This document shows, one piece after another, positions 33,947 to 43,397 of a stretch of DNA of 64,000 nucleotides. The position numbers and the translations under genes were made by a program. The DNA comes from Streptomyces sp. ISL-87. GTDB taxonomy: Bacteria; Actinomycetota; Actinomycetes; Streptomycetales; Streptomycetaceae. The DNA lies in assembly GCF_018614095.1 (NCBI RefSeq), contig NZ_JAGGOY010000030.1, positions 83,090-147,089 of the forward strand, given 5' to 3'. Below the pieces are notes generated by a model, which saw only the letters and a list, made by a program, of their open reading frames with translations, searched no databases and was not told the DNA's origin. Position 1 is the first letter of the stretch; the number at the start of each line of letters is the position of its first letter.

Positions 33947-36084
33947 AGGCCCAGGTACCGGAACGCGCCCGATTCGACCCGGTACAGGTGGGCGGTGCGG
34001 TCGCCGGACAGCACATGCGTGACGGCGTCGAAGCCCAGCTGCTTGACCACGCCCTGATACGTCGTCCGGAAGATGCGGCGGGACAGGCCCGGACGGTCAC
34101 GCCCCTCGCCCTCCAGGCCGCTCAGGGCGGTGGCGATCAAGCCCACCGCGTCGTACGCCTCGGCCGCCCAGCGGGCCGGCGGTTCGCCGTACGCGGTCCG
34201 GTGGGCGGCGACGAACTCGGCAGCGGCGGGCACCGCCGGCGAGTCGGTGAAGAAGGCGCCGAACAGCCAGCCCTCCGCCGCCGGACCGGCGGCGGTGAGG
34301 AACGCGGCCTCCATCGCCTGCTCGACCGCCAGGCGCGGGCCCTGGAATCCCGCCGCGGTCAGCGCCCGCGCCAGCTCGGCGGCGCGCTCCGGCGACGTAC
34401 CCGCGTACACGGCGGCCTCGGCCCGTGCCCCGGTGAGGGCGCGTACGGCCCCGGCGAAGTCGGAGCCGCCCTCCGGTATCCGGTGGACGCTCACCGTGCC
34501 CTGCGACGGCGGGGACTGCTGGAAGGCACGGGTGAGCTGCCAGGCGGGCTCGCCGGTCCCGGAGTCCTCCACCACACCCGTACGGTGTGCCGGGCGCACC
34601 CGGGACAAGTAGTGGAGCAGCGGGAGGGCCATGCTGTCGGCGCCCGCGCGGGTGTCACACAGGGTCCGCCATTGCGACTGGGCGGTCTGCACGGTGTTCA
34701 CCGAGACCAGCAGCTGGGCGAGATCCGCCGCGAGGCAGGCGGCGGCCAGCTTCGGCACGGCCGCGTCCCAGGTGGGGCCGATGAGAGCGACCACCGTGGG
34801 GTCGGCGATCAGCTCCTTGGCGGCCTGTCCGGCGCGTGTGGCGTCGCCGCCGTCGTCCGCGGTGCGCACGGCCAGCCGGAAAGTGGCGTCCGCCCGGGCG
34901 TTGTGCCGCTCCACCGCCAGCCGCATGCCCCGCTCGTGCGCCTGGCCGGTCGCCTTCCCGGGCCCGCTCAGGTCGGCCTGCAGGGCGAGGGTGAGAGTGG
35001 GCAGGTCACGGGCGCGCGGCGGCGGTGTCTTGCGCCCGCCCCGCTCGCGGTAGCTGAACCAGGCGATCGGGGTGCCGGCGGCGACCAGGGCGCCGCCGGC
35101 CGTCAGCAGACGCCTGCGGGTGAGGCGGCCGGGGGTGAGGCGGCCGGGGGTGAGGTCCCGGCGGGCCGCGGGCGCGTCGGCCCGGGTGGGCTCCGGGGCG
35201 GGCAGGTCCAGGGCCCGGGTGGAGAGTTCGGCGATGAGCCGGGGCAGCGGCGCCGGCAGCCAGTCCCCGGCGCCCGCCGCATCGCCGCCGAGGAGGGCGC
35301 GGAGTCCGGCGGGAGCCGGCCGGGCGGCCGGGTCCTTCGCCAGGCATGCCGCGACAGGTTCCAGCAACTCGGCCGGAACGTCCTCGAGTTCGGGCTCCTC
35401 GTGCACCGTACGGAAAACCACCGCGGCCACGTGCCCGCCGCCGAAGGGGCCGCGCCCGGTCACCGCGTACACGAGGACACAGCCGAGGGAGAACAGATCG
35501 CTCGCCGGGCCCGGCGCGGGGCCGCCCGCCCGGGCCTGCTCCGGTGCCAGGTACCCCGGCGTCCCGACGACCGCGTCCACGGCCGTCAGTGTGGTCGCCC
35601 CCGCCGCCCGCGCGATCCCGAAGTCGATCAGGCGGGGCCCGTCCGGGGCGAGCAGGATATTGCCCGGCTTGACGTCGCGGTGGACCAGGCCCGCGGAGTG
35701 CACCTCTTCCAGTGCCTCGGCGAGCCGCGCCCCCAGCGTACGGACGCTGGCTACGGGCAGTGGACCGTACTGCCCGACGGCCTCGGACAGTGAGGGCCCC
35801 GGAACGAACGGGGTGGCGAGCCAGGGCTCGCGCGCATCCGGGTCGGCGGCGACCACAGGGACCACCCAGCGCCCGGACAGCCGCCCGGCGGCCTCGGCCT
35901 CACGGCGGAACCGGGCGCGGAAGGCCGGCTCCGCGGCGTGGTCGGCGCGGATCACCTTGACCGCCAGCAGGGCGCCGGTGGGGGACCGGCCCAGGTACAC
36001 GGTGCCCATGCCGCCCGAGCCGAGGCGCCCCAGCAGCCGGTGCCCGCCGATCGCGGCCGGGTCGGACGGGGCGAGAGGCCGCAT
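33919..36084 (-). CDS. Ser/Thr kinase fused to a periplasmic-binding-protein sensor domain (copy 1)
   Basis: 721 residues. Kinase domain ~10-275: GRLGSGGMGTVYLG, AVKVIRAD, HRDVKPGNILL, DFGIA, GTPGYLAPEQ. After a linker with a duplicated LTPGR unit comes one membrane helix (LLTAGGALVAAGTPIAWFSY, ~330), then an extracytoplasmic Peripla_BP_6-type domain: LTLALQADLSGPGKATGQAH, ALIGPTWDAAVPKL, GWLFGAFFTDSPAV. Proteins of this build probably sense amino acids or related ligands and signal inward by phosphorylation. Starts 6 bases after its paralogue, in the same operon. Confidence 0.88.
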   Translation of the reverse strand: MRPLAPSDPAAIGGHRLLGRLGSGGMGTVYLGRSPTGALLAVKVIRADHAAEPAFRARFRREAEAAGRLSGRWVVPVVAADPDAREPWLATPFVPGPSLSEAVGQYGPLPVASVRTLGARLAEALEEVHSAGLVHRDVKPGNILLAPDGPRLIDFGIARAAGATTLTAVDAVVGTPGYLAPEQARAGGPAPGPASDLFSLGCVLVYAVTGRGPFGGGHVAAVVFRTVHEEPELEDVPAELLEPVAACLAKDPAARPAPAGLRALLGGDAAGAGDWLPAPLPRLIAELSTRALDLPAPEPTRADAPAARRDLTPGRLTPGRLTRRRLLTAGGALVAAGTPIAWFSYRERGGRKTPPPRARDLPTLTLALQADLSGPGKATGQAHERGMRLAVERHNARADATFRLAVRTADDGGDATRAGQAAKELIADPTVVALIGPTWDAAVPKLAAACLAADLAQLLVSVNTVQTAQSQWRTLCDTRAGADSMALPLLHYLSRVRPAHRTGVVEDSGTGEPAWQLTRAFQQSPPSQGTVSVHRIPEGGSDFAGAVRALTGARAEAAVYAGTSPERAAELARALTAAGFQGPRLAVEQAMEAAFLTAAGPAAEGWLFGAFFTDSPAVPAAAEFVAAHRTAYGEPPARWAAEAYDAVGLIATALSGLEGEGRDRPGLSRRIFRTTYQGVVKQLGFDAVTHVLSGDRTAHLYRVESGAFRYLGLYPDVRSAQ

Positions 36085-36090
36085 CCGCTG

Positions 36091-38259
36091 CTACCCCGCC
36101 GGGAGTTCGGCGGCCCGCCCCGCGTAGCGGATCCGGCCGCCCTCCACCCGGTGGAGGAAGTAGACGTTGCCCTTCACCTGCCGCAGCTCGTCGAAGGCGT
36201 ACTCCTTCGCCAGGCCCCGGAAAGTCCCCTGGGGGAGGGCGGTCAGCAGCTCGGCGCGGGACGGGCGGCCGCCCGCGCGCACGGCGGTCACCAGCCGGTC
36301 GATCACCAGGCTGGTCGCGTCGTAGGCCTCCGCCGTCCAGATCTCGGGAGCGGAGCCGTACGTCGCCCGGTGCGCCCGGGCCACTTCCGCGACCTCGGGT
36401 GCCTCCGGGCCGGTGTACGGCGCGAGGAACTGCCAGCCCTCGGCAGCCGGGCCGGCGGCGGTGAGAAACTCCGGGCCGGCGGTGGTGTAGTCGGCGGCCC
36501 GGGGCCCCTTGAACCCGGCGGCGGCCAGCAGCCCGGCGCACTTCGCGGCGCCGACCGGGGTGCCGGAGTAGAAGAAGCCGTCGATGCCGTGGGCGAGCAT
36601 GTCGGTGACGACCGGGGACAGGTCCCGGATACCGCGCGGCACGACCCGCGAGTACAGCGTGGCCTCCGGCGAGAAAAGGCCGAGGGTGCGGCTCAGGTGC
36701 AGGACCGCCTGCCACCCCTCGGAGTCGCCGGCACGGTCGCAGAGGACCCCCAGACGGCGCACGCCCTGGTTCCGCGCCAGCTGGAGGTTGACGGCAGAAC
36801 CCTGACCCAGCGAGAGAGCGCAGTTCTGGAAGAAGCTGCGCCGGTCCGCGATGCCGAAGCTGATGGCCAGGGCCGACACGGTGAGCAGGGGCAACGCCGC
36901 CTCCCCGTACAGCTCCAGACAGGGGATCACCGACGCGTTGCCGGTCGGGCCGATCACGGCGAGCACATCGGGCTCGCCGATGAGGCCGGAGGCGGCGGCC
37001 GCGGAACGGTCCGCCCGCCCCGCGTCATCGGCGGTGGCGACGGTCAGCGTGAACGGCTTGTCCGTACGGGAGTTGAAGGCGGCGACGGCCAGCCGTACGC
37101 CGCGCTCCTGAGCCAGCCCGTACGCCTTCTGCGGGCCCGAGAGGTCGGCGTGCACCCCGATCAGCCACTGCCGGGCGGCCGGCCCGGCGGCGGAGCCGGC
37201 CTTGCCGTCGTCACGCAGCGCCAGCCAGCCGGCCACGCCGCCGCCGGCCGCCAGCAGCGCCCCGCCGGAGGCGAGGGCGAGGAAACGCCTGCGCGACGGT
37301 GTGCGCCGGTCGGCGCCGGTGCCGGGGGCGGGTGCGGCGTCCGGGTCGGCGGCGGTCTCCTCGATGCCGGGCAGGGCGAGCAGCGCGGCGGCGCGTTCCG
37401 CGATCGTGGCGACGACCGCGTCCGGCAGCCAGTCGGTGCCCTCGCCCGGGGCGTCCTCGGCCAGCGCCTCGTCCAGCTCATCCGTGGTGGGGCGGATGTC
37501 GGGGTGCTTGGCGAGGCAGGTCCGCAGCAGGCCGGCGAGCTCGGGGTCGGCGAGGACCTCCGGGCCGAACTCCGGCTCGTCGTGGACCGTGCGGTAGAGC
37601 ACCGCGTCCACCGCGCCCGTACCGAAAGGCAGCCGGCCGGTGGCGGCGTACGCCAGCAGGCAGCCCAGCGAGAAGACATCGCCCGCCGGTTCGGCGGGGA
37701 AGCCGCCGGCCTGCTCGGGGGAGAGGAACCCGGGCGTGCCGAGGACGGCGTCCACGGAGGTCAGGGCGGTGTGCTCGCCGCCGCGTGCGATCCCGAAGTC
37801 GATGAGCCGGGGCCCGTCCACGCCGAGCAGCACATTGCCGGGCTTGACGTCCCGGTGTACGAGACCCTGCTCGTGCATCACGCCGAGGGCCCTGGCCAGG
37901 GACTTGCCGAGGAGCCGTACGGCTCGTGGCGGGAGCGGCCCGTGGGCGGCGACGGCCTCGGCGAGGGACGGGCCGGGAACGAACGCGGTGGCCAGCCAGG
38001 GCTCGGCGGCCTCCGGGTCGGCGCCGGTCACCTGCACGGCCCAGGGGCTGTCCACCCGGGCGGCGATGGACGCCTCGCGGCGAAAACGCGCCCGGAAGTC
38101 CGCCTCGTCGGCGTACTCCGCGCGGATCACCTTGACGGCGGCGAGCGCCCCGTCGTCCGTACGGCCGAGATAGACCACCCCCATGCCGCCGGCCCCGAGG
38201 CGCCCGAGGAGGCGGTATCCGGCGATCCGGGAGGGGTCGGAGGCGTGCAGTCGCTCCAT
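36091..38259 (-). CDS. Ser/Thr kinase fused to a periplasmic-binding-protein sensor domain (copy 2)
   Basis: 722 residues, paralogue of the downstream gene with the same order: kinase (GRLGAGGMGVVYLG, VHRDVKPGNVLL, DFGIARGGEHTAL, LGTPGFLSPEQ), helix preceded by a twin-arginine-like SRRRFLALASGG, and a leucine-binding-protein-like domain (WLIGVHADLSGPQKAYGLAQ, AVIGPTGNASVIPCLELYG, WQFLAPYTGPEAPEV). ATG at 38259 overlaps the stop of the lipoprotein gene by one base (TGATG). The two sensor domains share the ADLSGPxKA entry but diverge around the pocket, so the ligands probably differ. Confidence 0.88.
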   Translation of the reverse strand: MERLHASDPSRIAGYRLLGRLGAGGMGVVYLGRTDDGALAAVKVIRAEYADEADFRARFRREASIAARVDSPWAVQVTGADPEAAEPWLATAFVPGPSLAEAVAAHGPLPPRAVRLLGKSLARALGVMHEQGLVHRDVKPGNVLLGVDGPRLIDFGIARGGEHTALTSVDAVLGTPGFLSPEQAGGFPAEPAGDVFSLGCLLAYAATGRLPFGTGAVDAVLYRTVHDEPEFGPEVLADPELAGLLRTCLAKHPDIRPTTDELDEALAEDAPGEGTDWLPDAVVATIAERAAALLALPGIEETAADPDAAPAPGTGADRRTPSRRRFLALASGGALLAAGGGVAGWLALRDDGKAGSAAGPAARQWLIGVHADLSGPQKAYGLAQERGVRLAVAAFNSRTDKPFTLTVATADDAGRADRSAAAASGLIGEPDVLAVIGPTGNASVIPCLELYGEAALPLLTVSALAISFGIADRRSFFQNCALSLGQGSAVNLQLARNQGVRRLGVLCDRAGDSEGWQAVLHLSRTLGLFSPEATLYSRVVPRGIRDLSPVVTDMLAHGIDGFFYSGTPVGAAKCAGLLAAAGFKGPRAADYTTAGPEFLTAAGPAAEGWQFLAPYTGPEAPEVAEVARAHRATYGSAPEIWTAEAYDATSLVIDRLVTAVRAGGRPSRAELLTALPQGTFRGLAKEYAFDELRQVKGNVYFLHRVEGGRIRYAGRAAELPAG

Positions 38260-39110
38260 CAGCCGGCCGCCTTTGCAAGAGCCTGCTTGGCCTGGAGCAG
38301 CATCCGGCTGGTGCCCTGGACGACGAGCGCGTTGAGGGCCTCGTCGGTGAAACCCGCCGCGTTCTTGCCCGCGATGGCAACCGTCACCGGTCCGAACTGT
38401 GACTGGTACCAGATGTAGCGGTAGGGCCCGCCGCCCTCCTCGCTGACGTACTGGCCGGACTCGGTGAAGGCGTCCTCGGTCCAGCCGTTCGTCTGCTCGC
38501 CGAGGTAGGTGGAGGCGCCCAGCAGGTTCTTGAGCTCCTCGCCGTCGCGCAGCACCTGCCCGGGGCATCGAAGGAGCTCCTCCATCGCCTCCGCGGTCTC
38601 CCAGCCGGACTCCTCGCGGCTGTGGTGGATGGTCACCGTGGCGTTGATCTTCACGCGGCCCCGGCCGTCCCCGGCCGGGATGTGGAAGTACCGGGTGCTG
38701 GTGGCCAGGACGTCATCGGGCAGGCCGGCGGTCTGCCACGCGCAATCCTGGTCGAGTACGGGCCAGCGCCCGGGACCACTCTCGAAGGGAGAGCTGCGCA
38801 CCACCTCCGGCCCGAAGGCCGCCTCGTCGATGACGATCCGCCCGAGGAGGGCGCGGGCCTCGGCGGCGTTCTTCGGCTGCTTCGACTCGTCCAGCTCGGG
38901 TACGAGCGGTGCGGCGGACGCGGGGGGAGCGCCGGACGCGCTGGGCGTCGCAGCCTGAACGCCCGGGCTGCCCGACGCGCGCGGAGTGCTGCTCGCACCC
39001 CCGTGCGCCGCCCCACCGGTCGAACACCCGGCGAGTACGAGTATCCCCGCCGCCACGCAGCCACCGGCGCGCAGCACGAAACGCTGTCTGTGTAACTCAG
39101 GCCCCCGCAC
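38259..39110 (-). CDS. Lipoprotein upstream of the sensor kinases
   Basis: 283 residues. Lipobox LVLAGC at about residues 25-30 after a basic N-terminus marks it as a lipoprotein. A Ser/Ala/Pro/Gly-rich spacer (~30-70) precedes a mixed alpha-beta domain (LGRIVIDEAAFGPEVV, DQDCAWQTAGLPDDVL, GRVKINATVTIHHSREESGW). No named family. First gene of the lipoprotein-kinase-kinase operon, with 1-base overlap into kinase copy 2; it may present or modulate ligand for the kinases (inference). Confidence 0.75.
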   Translation of the reverse strand: MRGPELHRQRFVLRAGGCVAAGILVLAGCSTGGAAHGGASSTPRASGSPGVQAATPSASGAPPASAAPLVPELDESKQPKNAAEARALLGRIVIDEAAFGPEVVRSSPFESGPGRWPVLDQDCAWQTAGLPDDVLATSTRYFHIPAGDGRGRVKINATVTIHHSREESGWETAEAMEELLRCPGQVLRDGEELKNLLGASTYLGEQTNGWTEDAFTESGQYVSEEGGGPYRYIWYQSQFGPVTVAIAGKNAAGFTDEALNALVVQGTSRMLLQAKQALAKAAG

Positions 39111-39175
39111 GGCGCTGATCGTACCCCGCTGCTGTGCCCGGCAAATGCCTTATTGAAAAGCCGAGTTGGCACCTG

Positions 39176-40132
39176 TCAACCGAGGTCCACCGCCGGTCGG
39201 CCCGCGAGCTGCTCCGGCGGCTGCGGCGGGGTGTAGCCGCGGGTCCGTACGAGATCCCGGGTGAGCTGGGCGAAGGCGCGCGAGGCGGCACTCCGGTAGG
39301 CGTTCTCCCGCCGCAGGAGGGCGACGGTGCGTTGCGGCAGGGGTGGTTCGAGCGGGATGGGGCGGAGGGAGGGGTGATCGTGGGTGATGGCGTCGGGCAG
39401 GACGGTGGCCAGCGGGGTGCGCTGGACGATCTCGGTCAGGGCCTGGATGGAGTTGGCCTCCACCGCGACGCGCGGGCTGACGCGCTCCTGGGTGAAGTAG
39501 GCGTCGATATGGGCGCGGGTGGCGAAATCCCCGCTGAGCAGCGCGAGATGACGGTGCACCAGTTCCGCGACGGGCAGCGGCCGGCCGTCATCGTGGCCGG
39601 CGTCGGGTCGGTGGGCGCCGGTGACGAGGCTGAGGGTCTCGGTGAACAGGGCGGTAGCGGCGATGCCGGGCAGGTGGGGGCCGTGGAAGGCGATGCCGAG
39701 GTCGAGGTCGTCGGCCAGCAGGGCCGACTCGATCCGGTCCTGCGGCATTTCCTTGACGTCCACGGCGATGCCGGGATGACGGGTGTGGAGCTCGGTGATG
39801 AGGGGGCCGACCAGGTAGGCGGTGAAGGTCGGGGTCACCGCGAGGCGCAGGCTGCCCTGGGAGAGGTCCTGGACGTCGGCGACGGCACGGTCGGCGGCGG
39901 CGAGCTCCCGTAGGGCGCGGCGGGCGTGGCCCACGTAGATCTCCCCGGCGTCGGTGAGCCGTACGGCGCGGCCGCTGCGGTCCAGCAGCTGCACGCCCAC
40001 GGTCCGCTCCAGCTGCTTGACCTGCTGGGAGAGGGTGGGCTGGGAGATCCGCAGGTCTTCGGCGGCGCGGGTGAAGCTGCCGTGTTCGGCCACGGCGAGC
40101 AGATAACGCAGATGACGCAGTTCCAGGACCAT
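39176..40132 (-). CDS. cynR: LysR-family regulator of the cyanate genes (CynR-like)
   Basis: 318 residues. HTH: LELRHLRYLLAVAEHGSFTR followed by AAEDLRISQPTLSQQVKQLE. C-terminal LysR substrate domain (LRLAVTPTFTAYLVGPLI, VEANSIQALTEIVQ). Divergent from carbonic anhydrase and cyanase, the arrangement of the E. coli cyn locus, in which CynR activates cynTS in response to cyanate. ATG at 40132 chosen because LysR proteins begin a few residues before ...LRHLRYL; an upstream in-frame ATG at 40153 is possible. Confidence 0.85.
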   Translation of the reverse strand: MVLELRHLRYLLAVAEHGSFTRAAEDLRISQPTLSQQVKQLERTVGVQLLDRSGRAVRLTDAGEIYVGHARRALRELAAADRAVADVQDLSQGSLRLAVTPTFTAYLVGPLITELHTRHPGIAVDVKEMPQDRIESALLADDLDLGIAFHGPHLPGIAATALFTETLSLVTGAHRPDAGHDDGRPLPVAELVHRHLALLSGDFATRAHIDAYFTQERVSPRVAVEANSIQALTEIVQRTPLATVLPDAITHDHPSLRPIPLEPPLPQRTVALLRRENAYRSAASRAFAQLTRDLVRTRGYTPPQPPEQLAGRPAVDLG

Positions 40133-40140
40133 GGGAACAA

Positions 40141-40159
40141 CTATAGATGTCATCGATAG
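40141..40159. promoter_or_regulatory. LysR-type operator candidate in the cyn intergenic region
   Basis: CTATAGATGTCATCGATAG (40141-40159) is palindromic (CTAT-x-GATG-x-CATC-x-ATAG) apart from the centre and one position each side. A CTATAGGTC sequence follows at about 40188-40196. Position 9 bases from the regulator start suggests autoregulation as well as control of cynTS. Confidence 0.55.
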
Positions 40160-40255
40160 AAGTCATGTGTATTGCGTCTTGGACGCTATAGGTCCAGGTC
40201 ATGCAGGGTGGATCTCGTCAGCCCCACAGGCCGACACCCAACGAAGGGAGCGACC

Positions 40256-40897
40256 ATGCAAGACCTCGCCGAGGGAGTCCAGCGCTTCAAGCGCGACATT
40301 TTCCCCGCCAAGGCGGAACTCTTCGCTCACCTCGCCGACCACCACCGCCCGACGACGCTGTTCATCGGCTGCTCCGACGCCCGTGTCGTGCCGGAGCTGA
40401 TCTGCGGCAGCGAACCCGGCGAGCTGTTCGTGGTCCGCACGGCGGGCAATCTCGTACCCGCCTACGCCCCGGGCCGCGACGGGATCGCGGCGAGCATCGA
40501 GTACGCCGTGGCGGTACTGGGCGTGTCCGACATCGTGGTCTGCGGCCATTCGGCCTGCGGGGCGATGACGGCGCTGGCCGAGGGCCTCGATCTGACCGCG
40601 TCCCCCGCCGTCGCCGGCTGGCTGCGGCACGCGGACGCCTCCCAGGCCCGCGCCGCCGCTGCTGCCGAGACCGCTGCCGAGAGCGGTGCCGACATCGATG
40701 CCGGCGCGGGCAAGGTGGAGGCGCTGGTGCGCCAGAACGTGCTCGCGCAGCTCGCCAGCCTGGCCACCCATCCCTCGGTCGCCCACGCCCTCGCCGCGCA
40801 CACGGTCGCACTGCACGGCTGGGTCTACGACATCGCGACGGGCGGCGTCGAAGAGCTCGACCCCGCGACCGGCCGCGGCACCACGATCGCGGCCTGA
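40256..40897 (+). CDS. cynT: Beta-class carbonic anhydrase
   Basis: 213 residues, ATG at 40256 with GAAGGGAG five bases upstream. Zinc ligands Cys39 (GCSDARV), His98 and Cys101 (CGHSACGAM) and the Asp41-Arg43 dyad are all present. It interconverts CO2 and bicarbonate. In cyn operons it keeps bicarbonate available for the cyanase reaction, which consumes bicarbonate and releases two CO2. First gene of cynTS. Confidence 0.92.
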   Translation: MQDLAEGVQRFKRDIFPAKAELFAHLADHHRPTTLFIGCSDARVVPELICGSEPGELFVVRTAGNLVPAYAPGRDGIAASIEYAVAVLGVSDIVVCGHSACGAMTALAEGLDLTASPAVAGWLRHADASQARAAAAAETAAESGADIDAGAGKVEALVRQNVLAQLASLATHPSVAHALAAHTVALHGWVYDIATGGVEELDPATGRGTTIAA

Positions 40898-40986
40898 CCC
40901 ACACCGCACCCGAGGCACGGTCCCATCAGCCACCCCCGGCACTCGCCTCACCCCGAGACCGGCGAACGGACAAGGAAGCCCCGCAC

Positions 40987-41457
40987 ATGATCCACGCACA
41001 GTTCGACCCCACCGCCCGCCAGACGCTGGCCGCCACCGCCGTAGAGGCCAAGATCCGCAAGAACGTGTCCTGGCAGCAGATCGCCGACGCCGCCGGACTG
41101 TCGGCCGCCTTCGTCACCGCCGCCGTCCTCGGCCAGCACCCCCTGCCCGCCGACGCCGCGAAGGCGGTCGCCGAGCTGCTGGACCTGGACGACGACGCGG
41201 TGACGCTGCTCCAGACCATCCCCACCCGCGGCTCGATCCCCGGCGGCATCCCGACCGATCCGACGATCTACCGCTTCCACGAGATGCTTCAGGTGTACGG
41301 CACCACGCTCAAGGCTCTGGTCCACGAGCAGTTCGGCGACGGCATCATCAGCGCGATCAACTTCAAGCTGGACGTGAAGAAGGTCGCCGACCCCGACGGC
41401 GGCGAACGCGCCGTCATCACCCTCGACGGCAAGTACCTGCCGACCAAGCCCTTCTGA
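40987..41457 (+). CDS. cynS: Cyanase (cyanate hydratase)
   Basis: 156 residues, the standard length. The catalytic triad falls at Arg96, Glu99 and Ser122 ([11 protein letters not shown] and GIISAINFK), numbered as in the E. coli enzyme. It converts cyanate plus bicarbonate to CO2 and carbamate (then ammonia). The N-terminal HTH-like domain ([20 protein letters not shown]) is part of the family fold and does not imply DNA binding. Follows cynT by 89 bases. Confidence 0.95.
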   Translation: MIHAQFDPTARQTLAATAVEAKIRKNVSWQQIADAAGLSAAFVTAAVLGQHPLPADAAKAVAELLDLDDDAVTLLQTIPTRGSIPGGIPTDPTIYRFHEMLQVYGTTLKALVHEQFGDGIISAINFKLDVKKVADPDGGERAVITLDGKYLPTKPF

Positions 41458-41471
41458 GGGCCGGCCACCAC

Positions 41472-41503
41472 GCCGCCCGGGGCCTCCCACGGCCCCGAGC
41501 GGC
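41472..41503 (+). terminator. Terminator after cynS
   Basis: GCCGCCCGGGGCC (41472-41484) pairs with GGCCCCGAGCGGC (41491-41503) with one mismatch and a 6-base loop, 14 bases after the cynS stop. Confidence 0.7.
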
Positions 41504-41675
41504 GATGTCCGGTCTGCCGCCCGGTACCACGGCACACGCCGCGACCACCGCATCTCGCCAATCCCGCAATGCCTCATGAGGCGGCCGGGATTCGAGCAGA
41601 TGATAGGCGAGTTGGCACAAGCTGATCGCCGTGCACGGCCGACCGGCGCACCCATAGACGCGAAGGAAGTTGTCC

Positions 41676-42866
41676 ATGACCGACATCCGCATCGGCGTCC
41701 TCGGCTACGGCCTCCGCGGCAGCCTCGCACGCACCGCACACCGGCCCGGCCGCGGCGCCGTCGTCACCGCCCTCGCGGACCCCGATCCCCGGGCCCGCGC
41801 GGAGGCCGCGGCCGTTTTCCCCGGTGTGCGCACCACCGCCGATCACGTCGAGGTCATCAAGGACCCCGACATCGACGCGGTCCTTGTCCTCACCCCCGAC
41901 CACACCCACGCCGAGCTGACCTGTCAGACCCTCGTGGCCGGCAAGCCCGTCTTCGTCGAGAAGCCCCTCGACATCTCCGTGGAGCGCTGTGACGACATCC
42001 TGCGCACCGCCCACGAGACGGGCACCCGACTCTACGTGGGCCACAACATGCGGCACATGCCGGTGGTCCGACTGATGCGCGAGCTGATCGCGCGCGGTGA
42101 GATCGGCCGGGTCAGGACGGTGTGGATCCGCCACTTCGTGGGCTACGGCGGCGACTGGTACTTCAAGGACTGGCACGCCGAACGCCGGTACACCACCGGT
42201 CTGCTGCTCCAGAAGGCCGCGCACGACATCGACGTCCTGCACTGGCTGGCCGGCGCCTACGCCCATGACGTCCAGGCGATGGGTGACCTGATGGTCTACG
42301 GCGACAACCCGCACCGGCGCGCGCCCGGCGAGCCCAAGGCCGACGACTGGTACACCAAGACGGGCCACTGGCCCCCGCACACCCAGCGCGCCCTCAACCC
42401 GGTGATCGACGTCGAGGACGTCTCGCTGCTCAACCTGCGTCTCGGCAACGGGGTCCTCGCCGCCTACCAGCAATGCCACTTCACCCCCGACTACTGGCGC
42501 AACTACACCGTCATCGGAGACGCCGGCCGGCTGGAGAACTTCGGCGACGGTCCCGGCGGTGCGGTGAAGGTGTGGAACGGCCGTCGCTCCGGGTACCGGG
42601 CCGAGCCCGACGCGTCCTACGAAATCCCGGAGGCCCTGGAACAGGGCGGCCACGGCGGCGCTGATCCCCTCCTGATCGACGAGTTCCTCCGCTTCGTACG
42701 CGATGGGGGAGTGACCGAAACCTCGCCCGTCGCCGCCCGTATGGCGGTCGCCGCGGGCTGTATGGCTACGGAATCACTCCGCGACGGAGGTACGCCTCGC
42801 CGGGTGCCCCCGCTCGACCCGCGACTGGTCGCGTATTTCGAGGAGGGCCAGCGAGACCCCCGCTAA
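41676..42866 (+). CDS. Gfo/Idh/MocA-family oxidoreductase
   Basis: 396 residues. NAD(P)-binding N-terminus IRIGVLGYGLRGSLA and the family signature VFVEKPLDI (EKP, ~91-100). The C-terminal alpha/beta half contains YVGHNMRHMPVVRLM, a HDIDVLHWLAG catalytic-region motif and DVSLLNLRLGNGVLAAYQQ. Such enzymes oxidise or reduce sugars, inositols or related polyols. ATG at 41676 has AAGGAAG six bases upstream. It starts 219 bases beyond cynS, after a terminator, so it is a separate unit; substrate unknown. Confidence 0.85.
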   Translation: MTDIRIGVLGYGLRGSLARTAHRPGRGAVVTALADPDPRARAEAAAVFPGVRTTADHVEVIKDPDIDAVLVLTPDHTHAELTCQTLVAGKPVFVEKPLDISVERCDDILRTAHETGTRLYVGHNMRHMPVVRLMRELIARGEIGRVRTVWIRHFVGYGGDWYFKDWHAERRYTTGLLLQKAAHDIDVLHWLAGAYAHDVQAMGDLMVYGDNPHRRAPGEPKADDWYTKTGHWPPHTQRALNPVIDVEDVSLLNLRLGNGVLAAYQQCHFTPDYWRNYTVIGDAGRLENFGDGPGGAVKVWNGRRSGYRAEPDASYEIPEALEQGGHGGADPLLIDEFLRFVRDGGVTETSPVAARMAVAAGCMATESLRDGGTPRRVPPLDPRLVAYFEEGQRDPR

Positions 42867-43315
42867 AGCATCCCGGCCCCGTTGGCGACGTAGAGGGCGG
42901 CGATCGCCGCCATGCACGCGACGACCAGCCAGGATCGTGCGCTCGTGTGGCGGCCTCTACGCGCGGAACGTCCGCGTTGCCTCTGTCGCGGGGCGCGGGC
43001 CGCCCTCGGCGCCGCCGGCGAAGGTCCCGGCGCCGTCTCGGCGAGCAGGCGGCGGCACACGGCGGCCAGCTCGGCCGTACCGGCGGACAGGCGCGCGACC
43101 GCCTCCGAACGGGCCGGTGCGGTCGTACCGCCGTCGAGTATCCGGCCGGCGCGCACGAGGACCTCGTCCCGGCCCGCGCTGGGGGCCAGGCTGATCCACC
43201 GCTGGACGTGCTCCCCCCGGATGACGACACCACCCGCCCTGGTCCGGTACACGGTGTGCTCCCGCCACAGCACGTCAGCCAACTCGTTTGCGATCTCGCG
43301 CAGTTGCGCGCTCAT
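42863..43315 (-). CDS. Hypothetical protein with C-terminal membrane anchor
   Basis: 150 residues. Soluble N-terminal domain (IANELADVLWREHTVYRTRA, VVIRGEHVQRWISLAPSAGR), an Arg-rich linker (RQRQRGRSARRGR), and a single C-terminal helix (SWLVVACMAAIAALYVANGA), the layout of a tail-anchored protein. No known family. Its stop overlaps the oxidoreductase 3' end by four bases in convergent orientation. Confidence 0.6.
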   Translation of the reverse strand: MSAQLREIANELADVLWREHTVYRTRAGGVVIRGEHVQRWISLAPSAGRDEVLVRAGRILDGGTTAPARSEAVARLSAGTAELAAVCRRLLAETAPGPSPAAPRAARAPRQRQRGRSARRGRHTSARSWLVVACMAAIAALYVANGAGML

Positions 43316-43397
43316 CGAGGCCCCCGCCCATTCGTCGATTCGAACAAACAGGGGATTTTAGCGGTAGCTGCTCCCGGCCCGCGTGGCGGGGCTGCGG

